Source of the DNA: Thermomonas brevis
GTDB taxonomy: Bacteria > Pseudomonadota > Gammaproteobacteria > Xanthomonadales > Xanthomonadaceae
Direction: 5' to 3'
DNA: 64,000 nt
NCBI RefSeq assembly: GCF_014395425.1
Contig: NZ_CP060711.1
Coordinates: forward strand, 2,418,001 to 2,482,000
How positions within the stretch are numbered: position 1 is the stretch's first letter; each line of letters starts with the position of its first letter. A program made the translations under genes and the position numbers. Below the pieces are notes generated by a model. It did not search any database, was not told the DNA's origin, and saw only the letters and a list, made by a program, of their open reading frames with translations. Positions 17,622 to 28,283 of the stretch are shown here, in pieces.

Positions 17622-18320
17622 TCAGGAACGGGAGGCGGCGGGCTTGGCCTTGGCGGGAGCGGGCTTGCCCGGTGCGGGTTTCTTCGGCGCCAGCGCATCG
17701 ACCACGGCGCGCGCGTTGGCGAGCAGGTTGTCGTAGCTGTTGCCCAGGATCAGGTAGCGGCCGCCCACGATCAGCGACGGCGTGCCCTCGATCTGGCTGC
17801 GGCCGGCGAATTCGTAGGCGTGCTTCAGCTTCGGCAGCAGGGTGGCGTCGTCGGCCAGCGCGGCCTTGAGCGCGGCGGCGTTGACGCCCTGCACGCGGTT
17901 GGCGAAGGCGGTGACCTGCGCGGCGTCGGCGTTGCGCGGCAGTTCGCCGGTCTCGTGCACGGCGGCGAACAGGCGCGGATGCAGCACGGTCAGCGACTTG
18001 GCGGTCTGCGCGGCGAAGAACATGCGCGCCCATGGATCGTCGCGGCCGAACACGCCCGGCACCAGCACCAGCCGGGCGTGGGCGGGGAGCTGCTTCGCCC
18101 ACTTCTCCAGCATCGGCGAGAAATGCGCGCAGTGCGGGCAGGTGTAGGCGAACACCTCGGCCACTTCCACCATCCCCGGCGGCAGCGGCTGGTAGGGCTG
18201 GCCGCCCTCGATGGCGCGGTACTGCACGCCTTCGGTCAGGCCGGGCAACGCCTGCTGCGCCTGCGCGGGCGCGAATGCGGAGGTCAGCAGCAGGGCAAGC
18301 GACAACAGCAGGGCGCGCAT
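17622..18320 (-). CDS. dsbA: DsbA-family thiol:disulfide interchange protein, periplasmic
   Basis: 232 residues, with a cleavable signal peptide (MRALLLSLALLLTSAFAPAQA). The active site is CPHC (C61, C64) after VEVAEVFAYT, the classical DsbA dipeptide, with EGTPSLIVGGRYL holding the cis-proline. A Lys/Pro/Ala-rich tail follows. The CPHC pair usually gives a strongly oxidising enzyme, unlike the CPFC of the downstream lipoprotein. The start is taken at MRALLLS; thirteen codons upstream are open but give no proper signal peptide. Upstream is a cytochrome c4 gene, an arrangement known from xanthomonads and relatives. Confidence 0.95.
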   Translation of the reverse strand: MRALLLSLALLLTSAFAPAQAQQALPGLTEGVQYRAIEGGQPYQPLPPGMVEVAEVFAYTCPHCAHFSPMLEKWAKQLPAHARLVLVPGVFGRDDPWARMFFAAQTAKSLTVLHPRLFAAVHETGELPRNADAAQVTAFANRVQGVNAAALKAALADDATLLPKLKHAYEFAGRSQIEGTPSLIVGGRYLILGNSYDNLLANARAVVDALAPKKPAPGKPAPAKAKPAASRS

Positions 18321-18396
18321 CGGGTCAGGCTCCAGCGGTCGGGAGGGCCGGGCCAGCATGCACGGGCCCGGGCCAACGCATGGTGAAGCGTCGCGC

Positions 18397-19164
18397 TCAG
18401 CGGGCGATGCTTTCCTTGGTGGTGCCGGGCTCGCGGGTATGCAGGCCCTGCACGTAGCTGGCCAGCGAACGGATTTCCTCGTCGCTCAGCGTCTTGGTGA
18501 CGTCGGCCATCAGCTTGAAGTGCGCCGGGTTGGCGTAGGTGGTGGCGCCGGCGCGGTATTCCTCCAGGCGGCGCGCCACGTAGGCCGATTCCTGGCCGTG
18601 CAGGGCCGGGTAGGACGGGCCGGGGTTGCCGGCGCCGGACGGGCCGTGGCAGGCCATGCAGGCGGGGATGCCGCGGGCGGCGTCGCCGTTGCGGAACAGG
18701 CGCTCGCCGACCTGGTAGAACTTCATGCCCTTGTTCGCGCCATCGGCGATGGCGGTGTCGTCGGCCACGCCGGAGCCGGCCTTCTGCTTGGCGAACCAGG
18801 CGCCGACGTCGCGCATGTCCTGCGCGCTCAGCATGCTGGCGAACGGCACCATCACGCCGGCCAGGCCGCTGGTGCGCTGGCCGCTCTTGAACAGGTGCAG
18901 CTGCTCGGCGATGTAGCGCTCGGGCATGCCGGCGATGCGCGGGGCGTTCTGCTGCATGGCGTTGCCGTCCAGGCCGTGGCAGGCGGCGCAGGCGCCGGCC
19001 TTGCTCTGCCCGGCGGTGGCGTCGCCCCAGGTGGCGGGCTTCTCCTCCAGCGGCGCGGCCTGCACCGGGGCGTTGTCGGGCGCGGCGACGGGCGTGCTCT
19101 GGGCCCAGGCGACGGCGGCGAGGGCGAGGCAGGCAACACCGGCAAGGGCATGGACAGGACGCAT
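18397..19164 (-). CDS. Diheme cytochrome c4
   Basis: 255 residues with a signal peptide cut near AVAWAQ. Two covalent heme sites, CAACH (C59-H63) and CMACH (C169-H173), lie in two similar halves, each with an axial-methionine loop, the c4 pattern. Such proteins carry electrons in the periplasm from the bc1 complex to terminal oxidases. The start at MRPVHALAG is preferred because GTGGAG precedes it; six more in-frame codons exist upstream. The gene diverges from engB, as in many gammaproteobacteria, and heads a minus-strand run with the two dsbA genes. Confidence 0.96.
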   Translation of the reverse strand: MRPVHALAGVACLALAAVAWAQSTPVAAPDNAPVQAAPLEEKPATWGDATAGQSKAGACAACHGLDGNAMQQNAPRIAGMPERYIAEQLHLFKSGQRTSGLAGVMVPFASMLSAQDMRDVGAWFAKQKAGSGVADDTAIADGANKGMKFYQVGERLFRNGDAARGIPACMACHGPSGAGNPGPSYPALHGQESAYVARRLEEYRAGATTYANPAHFKLMADVTKTLSDEEIRSLASYVQGLHTREPGTTKESIAR

Positions 19165-19284
19165 GCGGAACTCCACATTCATTGGCGAGTGCGGTCGGAT
19201 GACCGTCGAACCGGTGAATTATCGTCGGCATGCAGAAACCGGTCAAACCGCCACGAAAGCGGCGCGGGATGCGATCCTGTGCCG

Positions 19285-19896
19285 ATGGCCGCTCCCAATC
19301 CGTTCGCCCGCGCCAGCTACCTGCTGGCCGCCCACAACTACCGGCAACTGCCGCCCGACGGCGGTTTCGAGGTGGCCTTCGCCGGCCGCTCCAACGCCGG
19401 CAAGTCCTCCGCCCTCAATGCCCTGTGCCAGCAGAACGCGCTGGCGCGGGTCTCCAAGACCCCGGGCCGCACCCAGCAGCTGGTGTACTTCGGCCTGCCG
19501 CCGCACGAGAACAAGTACCTGGTCGACCTGCCGGGCTACGGCTACGCCAAGGTGCCGCAGGAACTGCAGGCGCACTGGCAGGCGTTCCTCGACGGCTACT
19601 TCGGCTCGCGCGACGCTCTGCGCGGGCTGGTGGTGGTGATGGACGTGCGCCACCCGCTGAAGGAGTACGACCGGCAGATGCTGGGCTATGCCATGCGCCG
19701 CGGCCTGCCCGCGCACGCGATCCTGACCAAGGCCGACAAGCTCGGCCGCGGCGCCGCCGGCAACACCCTGCAGGCGGTGCGGATGGAGCTGTCGCGCAGC
19801 TTCGCCGACAGCGTCAGCGTGCAGCTGTTCTCCGGCGAATCGAAGCAGGGCGTGGACGAACTGCGCGCGGTGGTGGCGGGCTGGCTGGCGCTGTAG
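19285..19896 (+). CDS. engB: Ribosome-biogenesis GTPase EngB (YsxC)
   Basis: 203 residues. EngB is an essential GTPase for 50S subunit assembly. Motifs in order: G1 AFAGRSNAGKSS (residues 32-42), G2 region VSKTPGRTQQLVYF, G3 LVDLPGYGYAKV, G4 ILTKADKL and G5 FSGES. The family hallmark DLPGYGYAKVP is intact. The start is the ATG 12 codons before the first strand, giving the usual N-terminal helix with FARASYLLAAH. It diverges from the cytochrome c4 gene. Confidence 0.97.
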   Translation: MAAPNPFARASYLLAAHNYRQLPPDGGFEVAFAGRSNAGKSSALNALCQQNALARVSKTPGRTQQLVYFGLPPHENKYLVDLPGYGYAKVPQELQAHWQAFLDGYFGSRDALRGLVVVMDVRHPLKEYDRQMLGYAMRRGLPAHAILTKADKLGRGAAGNTLQAVRMELSRSFADSVSVQLFSGESKQGVDELRAVVAGWLAL

Positions 19897-19998
19897 CCGC
19901 ATTGCGCGCATCCGCGGAACGCTGAAAGCGCTGCCGCGATGCTGCGGCACGGCGGCGAGGCGGGCTATCCTGCCCGACCAATCCGATAGGCTCCGCCG

Positions 19999-21378
19999 AT
20001 GTCCGGACCCAGCACCGCCAGCGACACGCCGATCACCGACCGCCGCCAACTGGTCGAAGTGCTGGCCTCGGGCGAGAAGCCGCGCGACGACTGGCGGATC
20101 GGCACCGAGCATGAGAAGTTCGGCTTCCGCCTCGACGACCTGCGTCCGCCGGCGTTCGACGGCGAGCGCGGCATCGAGGCGCTGCTGACCGGGCTCACGC
20201 GCTTCGGCTGGACGCCCTACCAGGAAAGCGTCGACGGCCAGCCGCCCCGCACCATCGCGCTGCTGCGCGACGGCGCCTCGGTGACGCTGGAGCCGGCCGG
20301 GCAGCTGGAACTCTCCGGCGCGCCGCTGGACACCATCCACCAGACCTGCAAGGAAGTCGGCAGCCACCTGCGCGAAGTGCGCGAGGTGGCCGACGAGCTG
20401 CGGCTGGGCTTCCTCGGCATGGGCTTCCAGCCGAAGTGGCGGCGCGACGAGATGCCGTGGATGCCGAAGGGCCGCTACCGGATCATGCGCGATTACATGC
20501 CGAAGGTCGGCCAGCTCGGCCTCGACATGATGACCCGCACCTGCACGGTGCAGGTCAACCTCGACTACGCCTCCGAGGCGGACATGGCGAAGAAGTTCCG
20601 CGTCTCGCTGGCGCTGCAACCCGTCGCCACCGCGCTGTTCGCCGACTCGCCGTTCACCGAAGGCAAGCCCAACGGCTACCTGAGCTACCGCTCGCACATC
20701 TGGACCGACACCGATCCCGACCGCACCGGCATGCTCGATTTCGTGTTCGAGGACGGCTTCGGCTACGAACGCTACGTCGACTACCTGCTCGACGTGCCGA
20801 TGTATTTCAGCCATCGCGATGGTGAGTACGTCGACGCCAGCGGCAAGTCGTTCCGCAAGTTCCTCAAGGGCGAACTCGACGTGCTGCCCGGCGCGCTGCC
20901 GACGCTGCGCGACTGGAACGACCACATGACCACCGCCTTCCCGGAAGTGCGGCTGAAGAAGTACCTGGAGATGCGCGGCGCCGACAGCGGCCCGTGGAAC
21001 CGCATCTGCGCGCTGCCGGCGTTCTGGGTCGGCCTGCTGTACGACGACGCGGCGCTGGACGCGGCCTGGGACCTGGTGAAGGACTTCACCCTGGCCGAGC
21101 GCCACGCGCTGCGCGACGGCGTGCCGAAGCAGGCGCTGAAGCTGCCGTTCCGCGGCGCCAGCGTGCGCGAACTGGCGATCGAGGCGTTGAAAATCTCGCA
21201 CGCCGGGCTGCGCCGCCGCGCCAGGGCAGACGCCTGCGGCAGCGACGAAAGCGGCTTCATCGAACCGCTGCTGGAAATCGCCGAAGCCGGGCAGACTCCG
21301 GCCGAGCGCAAGCTGGAGCTGTTCCACGGCGAGTGGAACGGCAGCGTCGATCCGGTGTTCCGCGAATTCGCGTATTGA
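19999..21378 (+). CDS. gshA: Glutamate-cysteine ligase
   Basis: 459 residues, the plant/alphaproteobacterial-type GCS that makes gamma-glutamylcysteine, the first step of glutathione synthesis. Signs are the [11 protein letters not shown] loop near the start, [20 protein letters not shown] with the metal-binding glutamates, the [17 protein letters not shown] strand, and the late [20 protein letters not shown] segment. The stop codon (TGA) lies in TGATCCGCGTCC, a fragment of repeat family B, so the 3' end seems touched by that repeat. The same neighbourhood encodes glutathione-dependent formaldehyde enzymes. Confidence 0.96.
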   Translation: MSGPSTASDTPITDRRQLVEVLASGEKPRDDWRIGTEHEKFGFRLDDLRPPAFDGERGIEALLTGLTRFGWTPYQESVDGQPPRTIALLRDGASVTLEPAGQLELSGAPLDTIHQTCKEVGSHLREVREVADELRLGFLGMGFQPKWRRDEMPWMPKGRYRIMRDYMPKVGQLGLDMMTRTCTVQVNLDYASEADMAKKFRVSLALQPVATALFADSPFTEGKPNGYLSYRSHIWTDTDPDRTGMLDFVFEDGFGYERYVDYLLDVPMYFSHRDGEYVDASGKSFRKFLKGELDVLPGALPTLRDWNDHMTTAFPEVRLKKYLEMRGADSGPWNRICALPAFWVGLLYDDAALDAAWDLVKDFTLAERHALRDGVPKQALKLPFRGASVRELAIEALKISHAGLRRRARADACGSDESGFIEPLLEIAEAGQTPAERKLELFHGEWNGSVDPVFREFAY

Positions 21379-21472
21379 TCCGCGTCCAACGTCTTTTCCC
21401 GCGCAACACCGGCAAACAGTCGCATCCGCAACCATTTGCTGCGTCGCACCAAAATTGCGCTAGCCTGCGGGG

Positions 21473-24187
21473 ATGACGCCCGCCGACACGCCGCTGCGCG
21501 AGCAGCTCGAATTCGCCGACACCGACACTCCCTTGCGCGACGACGTGCGCCGCCTCGGCGCGATGGTCGGCGACATGCTGGCCGAGCAGGTGTCGCCGGC
21601 CTTCCTCGACCAGGTCGAAGCGCTGCGCCGGATCGCGATCGCCCGGCGCGAGCAGGACGAACCGGTGGACGCGCTGGCCGACCGGCTCGCGCAGGTCACG
21701 CTGACGGATGCCGAATCGCTGGTGCGCGCGTTCGCCGCCTACTTCGGCGCCACCAACATCGCCGAGCGCGTGCACCGCATCCGCCGCCGCCGCGACTACC
21801 AGCGGCTGGGCAGCGCGCCGCAGCCGGGTGGGCTGGAAGCGGTGCTGCGCGGCCTGCGCGACGAGGGCGTGACGCTGGCGGAATTGCAGGCGCAGCTGGC
21901 CGGCCTGTGCGTGGAGCCGGTGTTCACCGCGCATCCCACCGAGGCGGTGCGGCGCGCGCTGCTGCTGAAGGAAAAGACCGTGGTCGAGCGGCTGGTGGCC
22001 GACGTCGACCGCACCCGCACGCCGCCCGAGCGCCGCGCCGACGACGCGCGCATCCGCCAGTCGCTGACCACCGCCTGGCAGACCAACGAGGCGCCGCCGC
22101 AGCGGCCCAGCGTGGCCGACGAGATCGAGCACATCGGCTTCTACCTCGGCAGTGTGCTGTACCGCGTGCTGCCGGTGTTCTACGAGGCGTTCGCCGATGC
22201 GGTGGAAGCGGTCTACGGCGAGCGCGTCGCGCTGCCGCCGGTGCTGCGCTTCGGCACCTGGGTGGGCGGCGACATGGACGGCAATCCCAACGTCGGCGCG
22301 GCCAGCGTGCGCGACGCGCTCGCCGCGCAGCGCGCGCAGGCGCTGGGCTGCTACCTGGCCGACCTGCGCGCGCTCGGCGACATCCTCACCCAGAGCCGCG
22401 GCCACGCCGAGGTCGATGCGCGCATCGAGGCGCGCGCCGCCGCGCACCGCGCGCTGCTGCCGGAAGGCGCGGTGCGTTCGCGTCCGCGCCTGGCCGACAT
22501 GCCCTACCGGCAGCTGCTGTGGGCGATGCGCGCGCGTTTGCAGGCGACCGGCGACGGCACGACAGGCGGCTATCCCGACGCGGCGGCCTTCATCGACGAC
22601 CTGGCGCTGATCGATACCAGCCTCGCGACGCATCGCGGTGAACACGCCGGCCGCTTCGCCCTGCAACGCATCCTGTGGCGCGCGCGCAGCTTCGGCTTCC
22701 ATATGGCGACGCTCGACCTGCGCCAGGATTCCGCCGTGCACGACCAGGCGCTGGCGGCGCTGGACGGCGACGCCGACTGGGCCGCGCGGCCGCTGCCGGA
22801 GCGCATCGGGCGGCTGCATGCGCTGATCGCCGGCGATGCGCCGGCGGTGCCGCAGGCGGCCGACGCTGCGGCGACGCTGGACGTGTTCCGCACCGTGCAC
22901 GCGCTGCGCGGGAGCCTGGGCGAGCACGCGTTCGGGCCGTACATCATCAGCATGGCGCGCACCGCCGCCGACGCACTGGCGGTGCTGGCGCTGGCGCACC
23001 TCGCCGGCTGCGTGGCCGACGGCGAGGTGCCGCTGGACGTCGCGCCGCTGTTCGAGACGGTGGACGACCTGGAAGCCGCGCCGGGAACGATGCGCGCGCT
23101 GTTCGACGATCCCGCCTACCGCCGCCACATCGCCGCGCGCGGCGGCCGCCAGATCGTGATGCTGGGCTACAGCGACAGCGCCAAGGACGGCGGCGTGCTG
23201 GCCTCGCGCTGGGCCTTGCAGCGCGCGCAGGTGGAACTGCTGGACGTGGCGCACGAGGCCGGCGTGCAGCTGGTGTTCTTCCACGGGCGCGGCGGTTCGG
23301 TCAGCCGCGGCGGCGGCAAGACCGAGCGCGCGATCATCGCCGCGCCGCGCGGCTCGGTGGCCGGGCGCATGCGCGTCACCGAGCAGGGCGAGGTGATCCA
23401 CCGCAAGTACGGTATCCGCGCGCTGGCGCTGCGCAACCTCGAACAGATGACCGGCGCCGTGCTGCGCGCCAGCCTGCGCCCGCGCCCGCCGGAGCCGCGC
23501 GAGGACGGCTGGCGCACGCTGGCGGCGGAACTGGCGCAGGTCTCGCGCGCGCACTACCGCGCGCTGGTGCACGAGCACCCGGATTTCCCAGCCTACTTCC
23601 GCGCCGCAACGCCGGTCGACGTGATCGAGCGCCTGCACATCAGTTCGCGCCCGTCGCGCCGCCGCGACGGCGGCATCGCCAATCTGCGCGCGATCCCGTG
23701 GGTGTTCTCGTGGTCGCAGAATCGCTCCGGCCTAACCGGCTGGTACGGCCTCGGCACCGCGCTGCGCCACGGCATCGACGCGCACGGGCTGGACGCGATG
23801 GCGGCGATGACGCGCGACTGGCCGTTCTTCGCCGCGATGATCGACGACGTGGAGATGCTGCTGGCGAAATCCGACATCGACATCTTCGAGCGCTATTCGC
23901 GCCTGGCCGGCGACCTGCACGCCGCCTTCTTCCCGCGCATCGCCGAAGAGTTCGCGCGCACTCGCGAAGCGATCCTCGCGATCAAGCGGCGCGACGCGCT
24001 GCTGGCCGACGACTACCGCCTGCGCCTGTCGATCCGCCTGCGCAATCCCTACGTCGATCCGATCAGCCTGCTGCAGGTGGAACTGCTGCGCCGCTGGCGC
24101 GAGGGCGGGCGCGAGGACGAGGCGCTGCTGCGCGCGCTGGTGTCCACGGTCAACGGGATTTCGGCGGGGATCCAGAACACCGGCTGA
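21473..24187 (+). CDS. ppc: Phosphoenolpyruvate carboxylase
   Basis: 904 residues, normal for bacterial PEPC, which adds bicarbonate to PEP to give oxaloacetate and refills the TCA cycle. The catalytic histidine is in EPVFTAHPTEAVRRALL. The substrate loops are GTWVGGDMDGNPNVG, MLGYSDSAKDGG and FFHGRGGSVSRGGG, and the QNTG C-terminus that reaches the allosteric and active sites is intact. The N-terminus starts MTPADTPLREQLEF. It follows gshA after 94 bases with a TAGCCT-type -10 sequence, so it is likely transcribed separately. Confidence 0.98.
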   Translation: MTPADTPLREQLEFADTDTPLRDDVRRLGAMVGDMLAEQVSPAFLDQVEALRRIAIARREQDEPVDALADRLAQVTLTDAESLVRAFAAYFGATNIAERVHRIRRRRDYQRLGSAPQPGGLEAVLRGLRDEGVTLAELQAQLAGLCVEPVFTAHPTEAVRRALLLKEKTVVERLVADVDRTRTPPERRADDARIRQSLTTAWQTNEAPPQRPSVADEIEHIGFYLGSVLYRVLPVFYEAFADAVEAVYGERVALPPVLRFGTWVGGDMDGNPNVGAASVRDALAAQRAQALGCYLADLRALGDILTQSRGHAEVDARIEARAAAHRALLPEGAVRSRPRLADMPYRQLLWAMRARLQATGDGTTGGYPDAAAFIDDLALIDTSLATHRGEHAGRFALQRILWRARSFGFHMATLDLRQDSAVHDQALAALDGDADWAARPLPERIGRLHALIAGDAPAVPQAADAAATLDVFRTVHALRGSLGEHAFGPYIISMARTAADALAVLALAHLAGCVADGEVPLDVAPLFETVDDLEAAPGTMRALFDDPAYRRHIAARGGRQIVMLGYSDSAKDGGVLASRWALQRAQVELLDVAHEAGVQLVFFHGRGGSVSRGGGKTERAIIAAPRGSVAGRMRVTEQGEVIHRKYGIRALALRNLEQMTGAVLRASLRPRPPEPREDGWRTLAAELAQVSRAHYRALVHEHPDFPAYFRAATPVDVIERLHISSRPSRRRDGGIANLRAIPWVFSWSQNRSGLTGWYGLGTALRHGIDAHGLDAMAAMTRDWPFFAAMIDDVEMLLAKSDIDIFERYSRLAGDLHAAFFPRIAEEFARTREAILAIKRRDALLADDYRLRLSIRLRNPYVDPISLLQVELLRRWREGGREDEALLRALVSTVNGISAGIQNTG

Positions 24188-25351
<1,164 letters not shown>

Positions 25352-25355
25352 TTTT

Positions 25356-25465
25356 CTCCCTCCCTTTCGCGCTTGCGCGAAGGGGAGGGTTGGGGGTTGC
25401 TCTTGCTGCGTCTGGAGAGCACCCCTCTCAACCCTCCCCTTGGCCATCGGCCTACGGGAGGGGGC
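25356..25465. repeat. Palindromic CCCTCCCTTTCGC repeat, family C, copy 1
   Basis: The segment starts CTCCCTCCCTTTCGCGCTTG and continues CGCGAAGGGGAGGGTTGGGG, a self-pairing hairpin, and ends with an inverted relative (CAACCCTCCCCTTGGCC..GGCCTACGGGAGGG). It fills most of the frmA-frmB gap and stops just before the frmB ribosome-binding site (CGGAGGA). A second copy lies at 30625-30738. It cannot encode protein here in the host frame. Confidence 0.75.
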
Positions 25466-25483
25466 TGCCACGGAGGAACTCTG

Positions 25484-26314
25484 ATGGAACGCATCGAACA
25501 CCGCGCCTGCTTCGGCGGCTGGCAGGACGTGTACCGGCACGAATCGGCGGCGCTCGGCTGCACGATGCAGTTCGCGATCTACCTGCCGCCGCAGGCGCAG
25601 GACGGTCCGGTGCCGGTGCTGTACTGGCTGTCGGGCCTGACCTGCACCGAGCAGAACTTCATCACCAAGGCCGGCGCGCAGCGCTACGCGGCCGAGCACG
25701 GCATCGCCATCGTCGCGCCGGACACCAGCCCGCGCGGCGACGAGGTGGCAGATGCCGACGGCTACGACCTCGGCAAAGGCGCGGGCTTCTACGTCAACGC
25801 CACGCAGGCGCCGTGGGCGGCGCACTACCGCATGTACGACTACGTGGCCGACGAGTTGCCGGCGCTGGTCGAGGCGAATTTCCCGGTGACGTCGATGCGC
25901 GCGATCAGCGGGCATTCGATGGGCGGCCACGGCGCGCTGGTGGTGGCGCTGCGCAATCCTGGGCGCTACCGCAGCGTGTCGGCGTTCTCGCCGATCGTCG
26001 CGCCTGCGGGCGTGCCGTGGGGCGAGAAGGCGTTTTCCGCCTACCTTGGCGACGACCGCGAGGCGTGGACGCGCTTTGATGCCAGCGAGCTGGTGAAGTC
26101 GGCCGCGGAAAAGCTGCCGATCCTGATCGACCAGGGCGAGGCCGACGAATTCCTCGATACCCAGCTGAAGCCGTGGCTGCTGAAGGAAGCCGCCGACGCG
26201 GCCGGCTATCCGGTCTACCTGCGCATGCAGCCGGGCTACGACCACAGCTACTACTTCATCGCCAGCTTCATCGGCGAACACATCGCCCATCACGCGGTGG
26301 CGCTGCGCAAGTGA
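25484..26314 (+). CDS. frmB: S-formylglutathione hydrolase
   Basis: 276 residues, an alpha/beta hydrolase of the esterase D family that splits S-formylglutathione to formate and glutathione. Marks: [28 protein letters not shown], where the oxyanion area lies, the nucleophile elbow [22 protein letters not shown] with the acid region, and the catalytic histidine in [13 protein letters not shown]. It forms a two-gene pathway with the preceding frmA. The start follows CGGAGGA by six bases, directly after a family C repeat. Confidence 0.97.
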   Translation: MERIEHRACFGGWQDVYRHESAALGCTMQFAIYLPPQAQDGPVPVLYWLSGLTCTEQNFITKAGAQRYAAEHGIAIVAPDTSPRGDEVADADGYDLGKGAGFYVNATQAPWAAHYRMYDYVADELPALVEANFPVTSMRAISGHSMGGHGALVVALRNPGRYRSVSAFSPIVAPAGVPWGEKAFSAYLGDDREAWTRFDASELVKSAAEKLPILIDQGEADEFLDTQLKPWLLKEAADAAGYPVYLRMQPGYDHSYYFIASFIGEHIAHHAVALRK

Positions 26315-26317
26315 TCA

Positions 26318-27115
26318 TCAGCGCGTCAGGCGGAGGATCAAGCCAAGTATCGCCAGTGCGATTGAGGCAATAGCCAGAATGACGCTGTTTCGCAGGAAGC
26401 GCTTTCTACGCTCCAGCAAGTGCAGGGCCTGCTCGTTCTTCAATGCGGCGATGCGCGCTAGTTCGCGCGAGGGTTCCACGCTGGCGTTGACGTAGACATC
26501 GCGCACGTGCGAAGCCAACGCGGCGTCGAGGCGTGGAAGATGCTGGTCCAAGAAACGACATTGCGCATCATGCGCGGCATCGACATCGCCATTGGATGCA
26601 GCTGCATGATTAATGGCCCGCCAATGACTACGGGCCAGTTCGCGGACAATTTCGTCATCGTGCAGGTCGAGCGCGTCGAAGCCATCGGCCCGATAGGAGA
26701 CAGGTAACGGAGTTCCAGGCAGAGGTGCAATGGATGGCAACACGCCACTCCTGCGTAGGCCCTTCATTATTTGTTGACGGCTCCATCGCTGGTAGCGCAG
26801 CAGGAGATGGAACAAGACCAGCGCCAGTGGAACCGGGCCAACCGCAAGAAGCACTCCCGACCAAGCCGTGCCACGTATCGATGGCGTCGGGCCTCCCAGC
26901 CAGAGATAGGGCTTTGATAGTGCTCCAAGCAGAGCTGGTGAAACTAGGCAGGAAAACAGGTTGCAGTAAGCGTAACCCAGCATCCGGTTGAACCGGCGTC
27001 GCCAACCGATAGGATGATCCAGATTCGGCCCTGAACCCGGATAGCGAAAAGCCACGAAGGCGATAAGTCCGGAGAGCAGATAAATGGCGATAACGGCTTT
27101 CGCAAAGAGATCCAT
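26318..27115 (-). CDS. Hypothetical four-TM membrane protein, lower G+C
   Basis: 265 residues, no family recognised. Hydrophobic segments are at about residues 4-24, 50-68, 88-112 and 240-262; the stretch between segments three and four is a ~120-residue soluble domain with charged helices (HDDEIVRELARSHWRAINHAA, LASHVRDVYVNASVEP). The C-terminal arginine-rich turn RRKRFLRN sits just before the last segment. Codon choice is mixed and G+C visibly lower than all neighbours, pointing to recent acquisition. GGGGAAAT precedes the chosen ATG; an ATG six codons upstream is possible. It converges almost end to end on frmB. Confidence 0.7.
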   Translation of the reverse strand: MDLFAKAVIAIYLLSGLIAFVAFRYPGSGPNLDHPIGWRRRFNRMLGYAYCNLFSCLVSPALLGALSKPYLWLGGPTPSIRGTAWSGVLLAVGPVPLALVLFHLLLRYQRWSRQQIMKGLRRSGVLPSIAPLPGTPLPVSYRADGFDALDLHDDEIVRELARSHWRAINHAAASNGDVDAAHDAQCRFLDQHLPRLDAALASHVRDVYVNASVEPSRELARIAALKNEQALHLLERRKRFLRNSVILAIASIALAILGLILRLTR

Positions 27116-27203
27116 ATTTCCCCGGATAGGCATGCCGTCGGATTTATGCGGCGGGATACATTAAGTTGGGCAATGCCCGGCTGAAGCCGGCGGCGATGCA
27201 CAG

Positions 27204-27875
27204 CTATGCCGGCGTGAAATCGGTATAGGCGAAGCGTCCGTCGCGCAGCACGGTGTCGCCGCGTTCGAGCGCGATGGGCGCGGCGAACATCGGGCCGGCG
27301 GAGACGCAGGTGTGGAACTCGCCGTTCTCGCCGCAGGGGTCGATGCCCGATGGCAACCCGGCCAGCAGGGCGGCGTCGAACGCGCGGCCGGCGAAGTCCG
27401 CGTCCAGCTGCGTGGTATCGACGCAGCACAGCGCCGCGCGCAGCCCGCCTTCGATCATCTCCCGCGCCAGCCGCGCGGTGTCGCTGCCGAACAGCGGGAA
27501 CAGCGGCGTCCAGCCCAGCGAGGCGCACAGCGCTTCGCGCCAGGCGCGGATGTCGGCGAGGAACAGGTCGCCGTAGGCGATGTGGGCCAAGCCGGGCCAG
27601 CGTTCGCGGGCGGCGTCGAGCGCGCCGGCGAAGCTGGCGACGTAGGCGTCGTTGCCGGCGGCCCGCGGGATCCACGCTTCGATCACCGGCAGGCCGGCGG
27701 CGCGCGCCTGCGCGTGCAGCACGTCGCGGCGGATGCCCTGCATCGAGATGCGGTCGAAGCCCTCGGTCAGCGTGGTGAGCAGGCCGACGACCTCGACCTC
27801 GCCGCGCCGGCGCAGCGCATGCAGCGCCCAAGCGGCGTCCTTGCCGCCGCTCCACGACAGCAGCGCCGGGATCAT
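27204..27875 (-). CDS. Dph6-like ATP-pyrophosphatase (adenine nucleotide alpha-hydrolase)
   Basis: 223 residues, single domain. The PP-loop is SWSGGKDAAWAL at residues 7-18, and the late CGENGEFHTCV is the other hallmark of the Dph6/MJ0570 family. The eukaryotic and archaeal relative makes diphthamide on elongation factor 2; bacteria have no diphthamide, so the bacterial substrate is unknown. IAYGDLFLADIRAWREA is also typical. It lies 16 bases after a 114-residue hypothetical gene and downstream of degV and two amidohydrolase genes, all minus strand. Confidence 0.9.
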   Translation of the reverse strand: MIPALLSWSGGKDAAWALHALRRRGEVEVVGLLTTLTEGFDRISMQGIRRDVLHAQARAAGLPVIEAWIPRAAGNDAYVASFAGALDAARERWPGLAHIAYGDLFLADIRAWREALCASLGWTPLFPLFGSDTARLAREMIEGGLRAALCCVDTTQLDADFAGRAFDAALLAGLPSGIDPCGENGEFHTCVSAGPMFAAPIALERGDTVLRDGRFAYTDFTPA

Positions 27876-27891
27876 CGCGATGGCGGCCGGC

Positions 27892-28236
27892 TCAGGCCGC
27901 GGTCACGTCGCGCAGCTGCCAGTGGTTGCCGGCCAGCAGCGCCATGCGCTGGCGCAGCAGCGCCGAGGACAGCCGGGTGTTGACGACCAGGTCGATGTGC
28001 AGGTCGTCCTGCTGGCCGCTGACGCGGGCGTCGGGGTCGGTGGCGCCCAGCGCCGGATCGACGTCGTCCGGCTCGTCCTGCTTGGCCTGCCAGCGCAGGA
28101 ACAGGCGGTCGTCGCGCAGGGCGTCCTGCAGCTCCTCGGCGAAGCCGTCCGCGCCCTGCGAACGGAAGCTGAGGTCGGGATCGTTGCCGCGCGCGTTGGC
28201 GGGGTCGGGCAGGCGGATGTAATAGCGTGTCGTCAT
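27892..28236 (-). CDS. Hypothetical protein, 114 residues
   Basis: No family recognised. It begins MTTRYYIRLPDPANARGNDP and ends LLRQRMALLAGNHWQLRDVTAA. The middle is acidic (QAKQDEPDDVDPALGATDPDA) and looks soluble; there are no cysteines and no membrane segment or signal peptide. The codon use and reading frame fit a real gene, and it sits snugly between degV and the Dph6-like gene, so it is probably co-transcribed with them. Confidence 0.72.
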   Translation of the reverse strand: MTTRYYIRLPDPANARGNDPDLSFRSQGADGFAEELQDALRDDRLFLRWQAKQDEPDDVDPALGATDPDARVSGQQDDLHIDLVVNTRLSSALLRQRMALLAGNHWQLRDVTAA

Positions 28237-28283
28237 GTGCGGTATCGGAAATTGGGAAGGGTTGTCGTCTGTGGCGGGGCAGC

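Noticed and set aside
25356..25465. Possible CRISPR or direct-repeat array in the CCCTCCC element
   Set aside because: Only one palindromic unit with no spaced direct repeats.
27204..27875. Call as diphthamide synthase
   Set aside because: Motifs fit Dph6-like PP-loop proteins, but bacteria lack diphthamide, so only the family is named.
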